The translations under genes were made by a program, and so were the position numbers. Shown here in pieces: positions 24,255-32,895 of a stretch of 64,000 nt of DNA (position 1 is its first letter; each line of letters begins with the position of its first letter). Source of the stretch: Pseudodesulfovibrio portus (lineage in GTDB: Bacteria; Desulfobacterota; Desulfovibrionia; Desulfovibrionales; Desulfovibrionaceae). The DNA lies in assembly GCF_026000375.1 (NCBI RefSeq), contig NZ_AP026708.1, forward strand, positions 870,501 to 934,500, in the 5' to 3' direction. Below the pieces are notes generated by a model. The model searched no databases. It saw only the letters and a program-made list of their open reading frames with translations, and was not told where the DNA came from.

Positions 24255-27200
24255 ATGGCCCAACTCGGTCCCCATATTTCCATATCGGACGAACAGCTCA
24301 TCACCCGCGCCTTCGGCGTGGTGGACATGGAGCGCTTCCAGAACTGGCCGGACAAAGTGAAGAAACTCGCCTCCAACCTGGCGGCGGAACTCTTTCTTGT
24401 CCGATACAATCCCTTCATTGATCCCGAAATGGTCAAAAAGGCCGTGGAACGGCGGCTGAACATGTCCAAGCCCATGCTGGACCGCGAATTCGCCAAAATC
24501 CTGGAAAAAGGCATCGAGCTGTTCTGGGAACGCCACGACCGCGAGCTCGCCTTCCGCGACGCCATCATCGACAGGCTGCGCGCCTTCATGCCCGAAGACG
24601 CCATCGGCCACGAACCGCACAGCCGCGTGGAGTCCGCCACGGACGCCACCGACCTGCGCATGGAACTGCCCATGCTCGTGCTCTTCCCCGAGACCGAAGC
24701 GCAGATCCAGTCCGTTGTCCGGCTGGCCAACGAGATGGACTTCGGCATCATCCCGCGCGGCGGCGGCACCGGCGCAACGGGCGGAGCCATCCCGGCCCAG
24801 GCGCGGTGCGTCATCCTGTCGCTCTCCCGGTTCAAGAAGATCATCGACATCGACCCTGACGAGCGCACCCTGACCACGCAGTCCGGCGTGATCACATTAA
24901 ACGCCATCCAGGCCGCGGCCAAAAAGGGGTTGCTCTTCACCGTGGACCCGGCCTCCAAGGCGGGATCGAGCCTGGGCGGCAACATCGCCGAAAACGCGGG
25001 CGGCCCCTTCGCCTTCGAGTACGGCACCACCATCGACAACATCCTGTCCTACCGCATGGTCCGGCCCGACGGCTCGCTCATCACCGTGACCCGCCGGGAC
25101 CACCCGCGCCACAAGATTTACGAGTTCGACGAGGCGATCTTCGACATCACCGACGAACAGGGCGCGCACATCGACACCGTGACCCTCAAGGGCGACGAGA
25201 TCCGGGGCAAGGGCCTGGGCAAAGACGTGTCCAACAAGTACCTGGGCGGCCTGCCCGGCGTGCAGAAGGAAGGCACGGACGGCATCATCACCACCTGCTC
25301 CTTCGTCTGCTACCCGCAGCTCGCACACTCCCGCGTGCTCTGTCTGGAATTCTTCGGCCGCAACATGCGCAACGCCATGCTCGTCATCAAGGATATCGTC
25401 GGCATGCGCAACACCATCCGCGAGGAAGGCGACCTGGTCAAGATTTCGGCCCTGGAGGAATTCGGCCCCAAGTACGTGCAGGCCATCGAGTACCAGACCA
25501 AGTCCACCCAGTACGAGGGCGACCCCATTTCGGTGATCATCGTCCAGCTCGACTCCAACGACAAGGAGGCCCTGGACGGGGCCACCCAGACCGTGCTCGC
25601 CATCGCCAAGCCCTATGACGGCGTGGACATCTTCGCGGCCCGGGACGAAAAGGAGGCCGAACTGTTCTGGGAGGACCGGCACAAGCTGTCCGCCATCGCC
25701 CGGCGCACCTCCGGCTTCAAGATCAACGAGGACGTTGTCATCCCCATGCAGGTCATCCCGGACTTTTCCGAGTTCCTGGAGGACCTGAACCTCATCTACC
25801 TGGCCAAGATATACGACAAGACCCTGGACAAGGTCATGGACCTGGAAGGCGTCAACGAGCACGACGAGGACGTCAGGGAAGCGCGCAGGCGCATCGGCGA
25901 CATCCTGTCGGGCAAGGTTGCGTCCACCGATTTTTCCGACACCGAACAGGAGGCGCAATGCCGGTTCCTGTTCCTCAAGCTGCGCGACACCTATCCCAAG
26001 CTCGACCGCGAGATAAAGGCGCTGTGGCAGGAGATGCAGTTAAAGCGCATCGTCATCGCCAACCACATGCACGCGGGCGACGGCAACTGCCACGTCAACC
26101 TGCCGGTCAACTCCAACGACGCGGAAATGCTCGCCTCGGCCCACGAGGCCGCCGACACGGTCATGGCCCGCGTGCTGGAGATCGGCGGGCAGGTGACCGG
26201 AGAGCACGGCATCGGCATCACCAAGATCGCCTTCCTGTCCGAGGAAAAGATCGAGGCGCTCAAGGCCTACCGCAGGAAGGTGGACCCCAACGGGATATTC
26301 AACCCCGGCAAGCTGACCTCGCGCCAACTGCCGAGCAAGCCGTTCACCTTCTCCTTCAACCGGCTCATTCAGGACCTGAACGCCACGGCCCTCAAGGACA
26401 AGGAAGCCCTCATGGGGCTGCTCAGGAATATCCAGACCTGCACCCGCTGCGGCAAGTGCAAGCAGGTCTGCCCCATGTACCACCCGGCCAAGGGGCTGAT
26501 GTACCACCCGCGCAACAAGAACATCGCGCTCGGCGCGCTCATCGAGGGCATCTACTATTCGCAGGTCCAGACCGGCGAGCCCGCCCATGAACTGATGGCC
26601 GAGCTGCGCGACCTCATGGACCACTGCACGGCCTGCGGCAAATGCCAGGCCGCCTGCCCGGTGAAGATCGACTCCGCCGGGGCCGCCCTGTCCATGCGCT
26701 CCTTCCTAGACTCCAAGGGCAAGTCCGGCCACCCCATCAAGCAGATCGTGCTGCGGAACCTGGCCAAGGACCCGGCCGCCACCCTGCCCATTGCGGCCAA
26801 GGTGCTGTCCGTGGGGCAATCCCTCCAGGACAAGACCATCGGCATGATCCCGGCCCGCTGGCTGTCCCGGATCGAATCGCCCGTGGTCAAGCACCGCAGC
26901 CCGTCCATCGACTTCCGCAACCTCGCCCAGAGCCTGGAACTGGAAAAGGGCTCCATCTTCAAGTCCCCGGGCGCGGACCGCGACGACACCGTGCTCTACT
27001 TCCCGGGGTGCGGCGCGTCGCTCTTCTCCCGGTCCATCGGCAAGGCCTCGGTCTACCTGCTGCTCAAGGCGGGCGTGAACGTGGTCCTGCCCGACCACCA
27101 CATGTGCTGCGGCTACCCGCTGCTGGCGAGCGGCTGCGAGGAAGCCTACAAGACCAACCGCCACCGCAACGTCCAGGCCTTCCTGGACCTGCTGGTCAAG

Positions 27201-27776
27201 ACCGGCAAGGCCGGTCTCAAGGCCACCACCCTGCTCACGGCCTGCGGCACCTGCCGCGAGTCCCTGGAGACCTACGACTTCTCCTCGGAACTGGCCGACC
27301 CGCTCAAGCACCTCGACGTGGTCCAGTTCCTCATGGAACGACTGCCCGCCATGCGCGGGGCCGAGCCCGTGCTCTACCACGCGGCCTGCCACACGGAGTG
27401 GACCGGCGTGGCCAAGTTGAAGGCCCCGGAAATGTACCGGACCGCACTGGCCAAACTGACCGCCGCCGAGGTGGACCTCTCCCCCGGCTGCTGCGGCGAA
27501 TCCGGCCTCGGGGCCATGACCAGCCCGGCCATCTACAACAGGCTGCGCGACCGCAAGAAGGAACAGCTCGCCGAGGACCTGGGCGCCGACAGGCACAAGC
27601 CCGTGGTGGTCGGCTGCCCGTCCTGCAAGGTGGGCATCAAGCGTTCCATGCTGCAGATGAAACGGCACAACCGGGTCATCCACGCCGTGGAATACCTGGC
27701 CGAAACCGTGGGCGGCAAACGGTGGAAGCGCGAGCTCAAGGAATTGCTCAAAAACGCCGAGAGGAAAGGGGCGTAA
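24255..27776 (+). CDS. giant FAD/Fe-S/CCG-domain D-lactate dehydrogenase-type oxidoreductase
   Basis: 1173 residues joining all parts of a D-lactate or 2-hydroxyacid dehydrogenase in one chain. An N-terminal ~130-residue helical extension is followed by a FAD-linked oxidase module (FAD-binding PRGGGTGATGGAIP ~165-185, FAD-oxidase C domain to ~700 with NHMHAGDGNCHVNLPV and GEHGIGITK). Then come two ferredoxin motifs CTRCGKCKQVCP and CTACGKCQAACP (~735-800) and two CCG domains (CCGYPLLASGC, CCGESGLGAM) of the heterodisulfide-reductase type. No signal peptide or membrane helix is seen; it probably docks to the inner membrane and passes electrons toward menaquinone or soluble carriers. SD TGGAG. 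It appears monocistronic. Substrate (D-lactate, glycolate, other) is not provable from sequence. Confidence 0.93.
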   Translation: MAQLGPHISISDEQLITRAFGVVDMERFQNWPDKVKKLASNLAAELFLVRYNPFIDPEMVKKAVERRLNMSKPMLDREFAKILEKGIELFWERHDRELAFRDAIIDRLRAFMPEDAIGHEPHSRVESATDATDLRMELPMLVLFPETEAQIQSVVRLANEMDFGIIPRGGGTGATGGAIPAQARCVILSLSRFKKIIDIDPDERTLTTQSGVITLNAIQAAAKKGLLFTVDPASKAGSSLGGNIAENAGGPFAFEYGTTIDNILSYRMVRPDGSLITVTRRDHPRHKIYEFDEAIFDITDEQGAHIDTVTLKGDEIRGKGLGKDVSNKYLGGLPGVQKEGTDGIITTCSFVCYPQLAHSRVLCLEFFGRNMRNAMLVIKDIVGMRNTIREEGDLVKISALEEFGPKYVQAIEYQTKSTQYEGDPISVIIVQLDSNDKEALDGATQTVLAIAKPYDGVDIFAARDEKEAELFWEDRHKLSAIARRTSGFKINEDVVIPMQVIPDFSEFLEDLNLIYLAKIYDKTLDKVMDLEGVNEHDEDVREARRRIGDILSGKVASTDFSDTEQEAQCRFLFLKLRDTYPKLDREIKALWQEMQLKRIVIANHMHAGDGNCHVNLPVNSNDAEMLASAHEAADTVMARVLEIGGQVTGEHGIGITKIAFLSEEKIEALKAYRRKVDPNGIFNPGKLTSRQLPSKPFTFSFNRLIQDLNATALKDKEALMGLLRNIQTCTRCGKCKQVCPMYHPAKGLMYHPRNKNIALGALIEGIYYSQVQTGEPAHELMAELRDLMDHCTACGKCQAACPVKIDSAGAALSMRSFLDSKGKSGHPIKQIVLRNLAKDPAATLPIAAKVLSVGQSLQDKTIGMIPARWLSRIESPVVKHRSPSIDFRNLAQSLELEKGSIFKSPGADRDDTVLYFPGCGASLFSRSIGKASVYLLLKAGVNVVLPDHHMCCGYPLLASGCEEAYKTNRHRNVQAFLDLLVKTGKAGLKATTLLTACGTCRESLETYDFSSELADPLKHLDVVQFLMERLPAMRGAEPVLYHAACHTEWTGVAKLKAPEMYRTALAKLTAAEVDLSPGCCGESGLGAMTSPAIYNRLRDRKKEQLAEDLGADRHKPVVVGCPSCKVGIKRSMLQMKRHNRVIHAVEYLAETVGGKRWKRELKELLKNAERKGA

Positions 27777-27840
27777 GCCTTCGACCGCCTCACCGGACAT
27801 CGATTTCGTTTTCCGTTTGAGCCCCAAAAGACAGTCTGTG

Positions 27841-27875
27841 CGGCGCACCATGTTCCATGCATGGTGCGCCGTTTA
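27841..27875 (+). terminator. terminator after the giant dehydrogenase gene
   Basis: CGGCGCACCAT pairs with ATGGTGCGCCG around a 9-base loop, followed by TTTATCC, about 65 bases after the stop. Confidence 0.75.
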
Positions 27876-27934
27876 TCCAGGGCCGATTCGCGGGTATCGT
27901 CTCGGGGAAGAACTCCGGCGGGAGACTCTGCCTC

Positions 27935-27963
27935 TTGACCCTGGCCGGGTTGCGTGTTTGTTA
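27935..27963 (+). promoter_or_regulatory. possible promoter of the thioesterase-ruvX-mltG operon
   Basis: TTGACC (27935-27940), 17-bp spacer, TTGTTA (27958-27963), about 23 bases before the ATG. The -35 is good; the -10 is only fair. Confidence 0.45.
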
Positions 27964-27985
27964 GAGGAAACTTCTGGAGAAAGTC

Positions 27986-28396
27986 ATGAACGCTGACGGC
28001 GTGAAAGCATTGCTCGGGGAAAAGAACGCCTTCGGGCGGCTGGTCGGGGTGGAGGTCGTGGAGGTCGCGCCCGGGTCGGCCGTCTGCCGGATGGAAGTCC
28101 GGGACGAGCACAGAAATCCATTCGGGACCGTCAATGCCGGGGCCATCTATACCCTGGCCGAGACCGCCTTCGGGGCCGCCGCCAACAGCCGCGGAAACGT
28201 GGCCCTGGCCGTGAACCTGTCCATCGCCTATCTCAATCCCGCCACAGGCGGCGTGCTCACCGCCACCGCAGAGGAGCTGTCCGCCGGAGGGCACATGGCG
28301 ACCTATGCCGTGAAAGTCATTGACGGGGCCGGGCAGCTCATTGCCGACGTGCAGGCCATGGGCTACCGGATGAAAAAGTCCCTGGAGGACCTCTAG
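27986..28396 (+). CDS. PaaI-family hotdog-fold thioesterase
   Basis: 136 residues. Hydrolyses acyl-CoA thioesters; members act on phenylacetyl- or other aromatic/acyl-CoAs. The hotdog core shows HRNPFGTVNAGAIYTLAETAFGAAAN in outline: the HG.H/D region reads NPFGTVNAGAIYTLAE, with Asn at the position that binds the thioester carbonyl, followed by YLNPATGGVLTATAEEL. SD TGGAGAAAG. Its stop is followed at once by the GTG of ruvX, so the genes are co-transcribed. Native substrate unknown. Confidence 0.85.
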   Translation: MNADGVKALLGEKNAFGRLVGVEVVEVAPGSAVCRMEVRDEHRNPFGTVNAGAIYTLAETAFGAAANSRGNVALAVNLSIAYLNPATGGVLTATAEELSAGGHMATYAVKVIDGAGQLIADVQAMGYRMKKSLEDL

Positions 28397-28810
28397 GTGC
28401 GCGCCCTCGGCATCGACTTCGGCCTCAAGCGCGTGGGCCTGGCGGTCTGCGACCCCACGGGCACGCTGGTCTCGCCGCTGACCACCCTCACGCGCACGAC
28501 CCGCGACGCACTCTTTGACGAACTCATCGAAATCATTCAGAATGAATCCATCGAAACCGTGGTGGTAGGACTGCCGCTCTCCCTTGAGGGCGACGACACC
28601 CTGACCACGCGGCAGGCCCGGAATTTCGCCGAATCGCTCGCCCGCAGGACAGACGTCCCCGTCCGGCTCATGGACGAGCGGCTGACCTCGGCGGAGGCCG
28701 AAGAGGAACTCAATGCCGCCGGACTGCGCGGCAAAAAGAAAAAGATGGCCCTGGACAGCCAGGCCGCCGTCATCATCCTGAGATCATGGCTGGAAAGCGG
28801 ACAATCCTGA
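28397..28810 (+). CDS. ruvX: Holliday junction resolvase-like RuvX/YqgF
   Basis: 137 residues, RNase H fold. YqgF/RuvX acts in pre-16S rRNA 5' maturation and is a putative Holliday-junction resolvase. Catalytic acidic residues are seen in LGIDFGLKRVGLAV, VVGLPLSLEGDD, MDERLTSAEAEE and ALDSQAAVIIL. The start is GTG 28397, immediately after the TAG of the thioesterase gene, implying translational coupling. The 3' end overlaps the mltG start by 25 bases. Confidence 0.94.
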   Translation: MRALGIDFGLKRVGLAVCDPTGTLVSPLTTLTRTTRDALFDELIEIIQNESIETVVVGLPLSLEGDDTLTTRQARNFAESLARRTDVPVRLMDERLTSAEAEEELNAAGLRGKKKKMALDSQAAVIILRSWLESGQS

Positions 28811-29850
28811 TCACACTCCTTGCGCTGGCCCTGCTGGCGGGCATCGGCGTGGGCGGCTACCACTGGCACAAGGCGTGGCAGGAGGAGCAGTTCCTGACGG
28901 TGCCGCCCGAGACGCCGGGCAATGACGTGATCTTCCGGGTGGAGCCGGGCCAGATCTTCACCACCATCGCCCGCAACCTCAAGGACCGGGGCGTCATCAC
29001 CGACGCCCGCCGCTTCCTCAAGCTGGCCCGGCGCACGGGCAGGGACGCGTCCATCCGCGCCGGGGAGTTCCTGCTCTCAACCGGCTGGGTGCCGGAAAAG
29101 GTGCTGAGCGAGCTGACCACCTCGGCAGGCATCATGAAAAAGGTGTCCGTCCGCGAGGGCCTGACCTGGTGGCAGACCGCCCGCGAGATCGACGAGGCCG
29201 GACTCGGCTCATACGCCGCCTTTGCCCAGGCCGTGACCGACCCGGAACTGCTGGACCGCTACGGCATCGAGGCCGGGGACGCCGAGGGCTACCTCTTTCC
29301 CGAGACCTACCTGCTCACCCCGCCGCGCGGCGACCGGTCCCGATACATGGCCGAGACCATGATCAAGGAATTCATCAAGAACGCGACCAAGGTCTGGCCC
29401 GAGGGGCTGCCCGGATTCAAGGAGCTGCACCGCGCCGTGATCCTGGCCTCCCTCATCGAGAAGGAGACCGGCGACGTGACCGAACGGGCGCGGATATCCG
29501 GCGTGTTCCACAACCGGCTCAGGAAGCGGATGCTCATCCAGTGCGACCCGACCATCATCTACGGACTGGGACCGGAGTTCGACGGCAACATCAGGAAGAA
29601 CCACCTCCTGGACAAGGCCAACCCGTACAACACCTACGTCCATCGCGGCCTGCCGCCCGGCCCCATCTGCTCGCCCGGCCTGGACGCGCTCATGGCCGCC
29701 GTGCACCCTGAAAAGCACGCTTTCCTCTACTTCGTGGCCATGGGCGACGGCTCCCACCATTTCAGCAAAACACTCGCCGAGCACAACGAGGCGGTCGCCA
29801 AGTATCAACTCAGGCGCAACCGAAAGACCTACAGGTCCACCAAGCAGTAG
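28786..29850 (+). CDS. mltG: endolytic transglycosylase MltG
   Basis: 354 residues. Inner-membrane enzyme that cuts nascent peptidoglycan strands and sets glycan length. N-terminal membrane segment at about 6-25 (ILITLLALALLAGIGVGGY), a LysM-like subdomain (VIFRVEPGQIFTTIARNLKD), then the YceG catalytic domain with the general-acid Glu in ILASLIEKETG and IQCDPTIIYGLG, LPPGPICSPGLDAL and FLYFVAMGDGSHHFS. Start overlaps ruvX by 25 bases, a layout common to ruvX-mltG (yqgF-yceG) neighbours in bacteria. Confidence 0.95.
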   Translation: MAGKRTILITLLALALLAGIGVGGYHWHKAWQEEQFLTVPPETPGNDVIFRVEPGQIFTTIARNLKDRGVITDARRFLKLARRTGRDASIRAGEFLLSTGWVPEKVLSELTTSAGIMKKVSVREGLTWWQTAREIDEAGLGSYAAFAQAVTDPELLDRYGIEAGDAEGYLFPETYLLTPPRGDRSRYMAETMIKEFIKNATKVWPEGLPGFKELHRAVILASLIEKETGDVTERARISGVFHNRLRKRMLIQCDPTIIYGLGPEFDGNIRKNHLLDKANPYNTYVHRGLPPGPICSPGLDALMAAVHPEKHAFLYFVAMGDGSHHFSKTLAEHNEAVAKYQLRRNRKTYRSTKQ

Positions 29851-29932
29851 CCCCGGGAAACGGTCGAATTGCGCAATTCATGAATTTTAGGTATACGACA
29901 TTATTGAATGTTCCACAGGGAAGGACACGCTC

Positions 29933-30955
29933 TTGATAAAACGCATCACGATCCTCGCGGGCTGCATCGCCTGCCTCTTGTTTGCCGCCATCGGCCAGGC
30001 CCAGGACGCCACGGTGGTTCGGCGGGCTGCATTTGACGTCGGTTCCGCAGCCATCAAGTGCACGGTGGCCGATGTGGACATCGCCTCGGGCCGGGTGGTC
30101 GAAATCATCGAGACCCTGTCCGAAAAGATCGATTTCGCCGAGGACCTCGACCGCTCGTACGACTCCAATCTGAGTGCGGCCATCATGGACAAGGGCATAG
30201 ACGCCCTGATCCGGATCAAGCGGCAAGCGGACGAATTGAAGGCCATGGAATATTCGGCCGCCGGAGGGTCCGTATTCCGCCAGGCCAGAAACGGCCGGGC
30301 ATATTTCGTGCGCATCGAGGATGAAACCGGCATCCAGAGCCGGGTCATATCCGAACAGCAGGCGGCCATGCTGAGCTTCCATGCCGCGCAGCAGGCCCTC
30401 GGGACCGCCTCACGGGAACTGCTGGTCTGGGACATCGGCGGCGGCAGCATGCAGATGACCGCCCGGAGGACCGACGGCGGCCTGCTCTTCTATCTCGACT
30501 CCATGGCCTCGGTCACCTTCAAGAACGCGGTCATCGAGATCATCCAGAAAAAGAACCCGGACACCACGACCACGCCCAACCCGGTCAGCTCCCGGGAAGT
30601 CAACCAGGCCCTGGCCTACATCAAGGCCCACGCCATGGTGGCCGTCCCCACCGTGCTCAAGGCGAAAATCCGCAGCGGCAACATGCTCGTGGCCGGCATC
30701 GGCGGAGTCCATTACTACTCCATCCCCGAAGTCATGGGCGACCGCAAACCCTCCTTCACCCGCGAAGAAGTGGAAGCGACACTGAAAAAATGGACCGGAA
30801 GGCCGGACGAGGATTTCGACAGCGAATATGCAGCCACCCGGTTCACCAACCTGATCCTGGTCCTCGGCTACATGGATGCCCTGGGCATCACCGAAGTGCA
30901 TCCCCTCAAGATCAACCAGGCCCACGGCCTCCTGACCACGCGGGAATTCTGGTAG
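29933..30955 (+). CDS. Ppx/GppA-like ASKHA-fold protein with signal peptide
   Basis: 340 residues. After an N-terminal Sec-type signal (KRITILAGCIACLLFAAIGQAQ, cut probably after AQA) it reads AAFDVGSAAIKCTVADVD, the phosphate-1 loop of exopolyphosphatase/pppGpp phosphatases, then LLVWDIGGGSMQM (phosphate-2) and LVAGIGGVHYYS. Ppx/GppA enzymes are normally cytoplasmic, so an exported member is unusual. Start is TTG 29933 with AAGG upstream; no downstream start would remove the signal without truncating the ASKHA core closely. It may hydrolyse polyphosphate or a nucleotide in the periplasm, or only bind one. Convergent with lepB, one base apart. Confidence 0.75.
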   Translation: MIKRITILAGCIACLLFAAIGQAQDATVVRRAAFDVGSAAIKCTVADVDIASGRVVEIIETLSEKIDFAEDLDRSYDSNLSAAIMDKGIDALIRIKRQADELKAMEYSAAGGSVFRQARNGRAYFVRIEDETGIQSRVISEQQAAMLSFHAAQQALGTASRELLVWDIGGGSMQMTARRTDGGLLFYLDSMASVTFKNAVIEIIQKKNPDTTTTPNPVSSREVNQALAYIKAHAMVAVPTVLKAKIRSGNMLVAGIGGVHYYSIPEVMGDRKPSFTREEVEATLKKWTGRPDEDFDSEYAATRFTNLILVLGYMDALGITEVHPLKINQAHGLLTTREFW

Positions 30956-30956
30956 G

Positions 30957-31811
30957 CTACTCGAACTTCATGCCCAGCCGGCGGCCCCACCCTTCGCCGC
31001 CAGCATTGCCGGGGAAATAGATATACAGGGCGCGGCCCGTGATCGTCTTCCTGTCCACCGGCCCGAACATGCGGGAATCGAAGCTCTCCGCCCGATTGTC
31101 CCCAAGCACGAAACAGGTCCCCTCCGGCACGATGACCGGCCCGTAATCGTCCGGTCCGGGAACAACGCCCGGCTTGGCGTGCAGGGCGTAGGGCTCGTCC
31201 AGCTCCACCCCGTCGATGAACACCGCCTGCCCCTGAATCTCTACGGTCTCGCCCGGCAGGCCGATCACCCGCTTCACGAAATCCCGCTCATCCCCGATCG
31301 GGGAACGGAAAATGACGATATCCCCGCGCTCCACGGGATCGTCCGCGCCCAGAATCTCGACCATGAAATGGTCGTCCACCAGAATTGTCGGGACCATGGA
31401 TCGGGACGGGACCTTGTAGGTCCGGTAGAACCGTCCCGTGACCACCTGGTCGAACACCAGGCCGAGGCCCAGCCCGCCCGCCAGAAAGGCCGCATAAATC
31501 CACCACCGGTTGGACCGCCCCGGGACAAAGGCCCGCATGCCCCTGGCCGTGGCATAGGCCTCGCCCGCCACGAACAGGTTGAATCCCAGCAGGAACGCCA
31601 GGAGGATGAGCATGGAGGTGAAATCCTTGAAAAACGGGATCATGAGCAGGCCGAAGACCAGCTCTGCGGCCAAAAAGCCCACTCCCTTCCTCCACTGGCC
31701 GTTGTAGACCTGGCCCACGCCGGTGGCGAGCAGGGACGACAGCCCGGCCAGCCACGGCTTGCGGGGTTTCACGGGACGGGATTCGACGGTATCGGGGGAC
31801 GGTTCGCTCAT
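30957..31811 (-). CDS. lepB: signal peptidase I with extra N-terminal membrane domain
   Basis: 284 residues. Cleaves signal peptides of Sec/Tat substrates at the outer face of the inner membrane. Catalytic Ser in KVPSRSMVPTI, catalytic Lys in DERDFVKRVIGLPGE, and box E GDNRAESFDSR are present. Before the usual anchor there is a ~110-residue domain with WLAGLSSLLATGVGQVYNGQ and several hydrophobic helices, of the TM2/DUF5683 kind, which classical LepB lacks. The start at 31811 is chosen for AGAGGC upstream; a longer reading through the neighbouring gene has no support. It lies 61 bases after the glycosyltransferase gene. Confidence 0.93.
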   Translation of the reverse strand: MSEPSPDTVESRPVKPRKPWLAGLSSLLATGVGQVYNGQWRKGVGFLAAELVFGLLMIPFFKDFTSMLILLAFLLGFNLFVAGEAYATARGMRAFVPGRSNRWWIYAAFLAGGLGLGLVFDQVVTGRFYRTYKVPSRSMVPTILVDDHFMVEILGADDPVERGDIVIFRSPIGDERDFVKRVIGLPGETVEIQGQAVFIDGVELDEPYALHAKPGVVPGPDDYGPVIVPEGTCFVLGDNRAESFDSRMFGPVDRKTITGRALYIYFPGNAGGEGWGRRLGMKFE

Positions 31812-31872
31812 GGCTGCCTCTCGCGTGTTTCTGTGGGGTCGGTGAGAGAATGCCAGAGATCGGAAACGATGG

Positions 31873-32892
31873 CTAGGCGGCGGGGATATAATCCCGGCCC
31901 AGGACGTATCCGCGCCCTTCGAGGAACCCGGCGATATCCTCGCGCGCCCCGCGGCTGGCCACGTAGGGGACGCAGAACGCCCCGCCCGGCTCCGGCACAT
32001 CGGCGCGGTCCCGGACCTCCACCCCGTTGACCACATGCCCGATCTTGCGCGGGTCCACGTCGTAATAGGCCGCGAACTCGACGCCGTGCGCCAGGAGCAT
32101 GTCCGCGCGCTTGCGCGTGGTGCGGCCCGAGCCGAGGATGTGCACGGTGGGATGGTGCGGGTTGTTGTCGGCCAGCCAGCGGGCCAGGTACTCGGTCTTG
32201 ATGCGGTAGAAGGCGTCCACGTCGTAGCGCGGATGGGTGCGGGACAGCCGGTCGGGCGGATCGTTCCAGACGAGCAGCTCCGCGTCCGCCTTGGCCATGC
32301 GCACCCCTGCCTCCGACCAGCGCAGGAGCAGCTCGTAGTCCTCGGGATAATCGCCGTCCCGATAGGAGCCGTGCGCCTCCAGACAGTCGCGCCGGAACAT
32401 GATGGACGGGTTGGGCACCGGAAATTCCACGAACCGGTTCAGGCTGATGGCGTCCGGGGTCAGGAGCGTGTTGGTCCAGTCCACGTAGTGGGCGTACCCG
32501 GCGCAGTTCTCCCGGCAACCGCCGAAACGCACCCGGCAGCCGGCCAGGCCGATGTCCGGGTTGTCGTCCAGAAGCCGGGCCTGGGCCGCCAGCCGCCCGG
32601 GCAGGGATTCGTCGTCCGCGTCCATACGGGCTATGTAGGCGCCCCGCGCCGCGTCGATGGCCGCGTTGGCCGCCGCGATCACGCCTCCGTGGTTGACGGC
32701 GAAGGTACGGACGCGGCGGTCCCGGCGGGCGTATTCCGCCAGGACCGCCCCGGTGTCGTCCGTGGAGCCGTCGTCCACGGCCACCACCTCGAAATCCGCA
32801 AGGGTCTGCGCCAGCAGGGAATCGAGCGCCCTGCCCACGGTGTCCCCGCAGTTGTAGCAGGGCATGGTCACGGAAACGCGGGGCGCGGCCAT
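31873..32892 (-). CDS. family 2 glycosyltransferase
   Basis: 339 residues. GT-A fold: VSVTMPCYNCGDTVGRALDS, nucleotide-sugar site VAVDDGSTDDT and the metal DxD in ARMDADDESLPGR. NPSIMFRRDCLEAHGSYR and PEDYELLLRWSEAG are typical of the acceptor region. About 90 C-terminal residues form an additional domain (HILGSGRTTRKRADMLLAHG, a Rossmann-like strand-loop, then VVNGVEVRDRADV), which looks like a small nucleotide-binding module. No membrane segment. It ends before lepB and begins 3 bases after the ttuA-like gene, so a shared transcript is likely. The glycan is unknown. Confidence 0.88.
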   Translation of the reverse strand: MAAPRVSVTMPCYNCGDTVGRALDSLLAQTLADFEVVAVDDGSTDDTGAVLAEYARRDRRVRTFAVNHGGVIAAANAAIDAARGAYIARMDADDESLPGRLAAQARLLDDNPDIGLAGCRVRFGGCRENCAGYAHYVDWTNTLLTPDAISLNRFVEFPVPNPSIMFRRDCLEAHGSYRDGDYPEDYELLLRWSEAGVRMAKADAELLVWNDPPDRLSRTHPRYDVDAFYRIKTEYLARWLADNNPHHPTVHILGSGRTTRKRADMLLAHGVEFAAYYDVDPRKIGHVVNGVEVRDRADVPEPGGAFCVPYVASRGAREDIAGFLEGRGYVLGRDYIPAA

Positions 32893-32895
32893 CGG

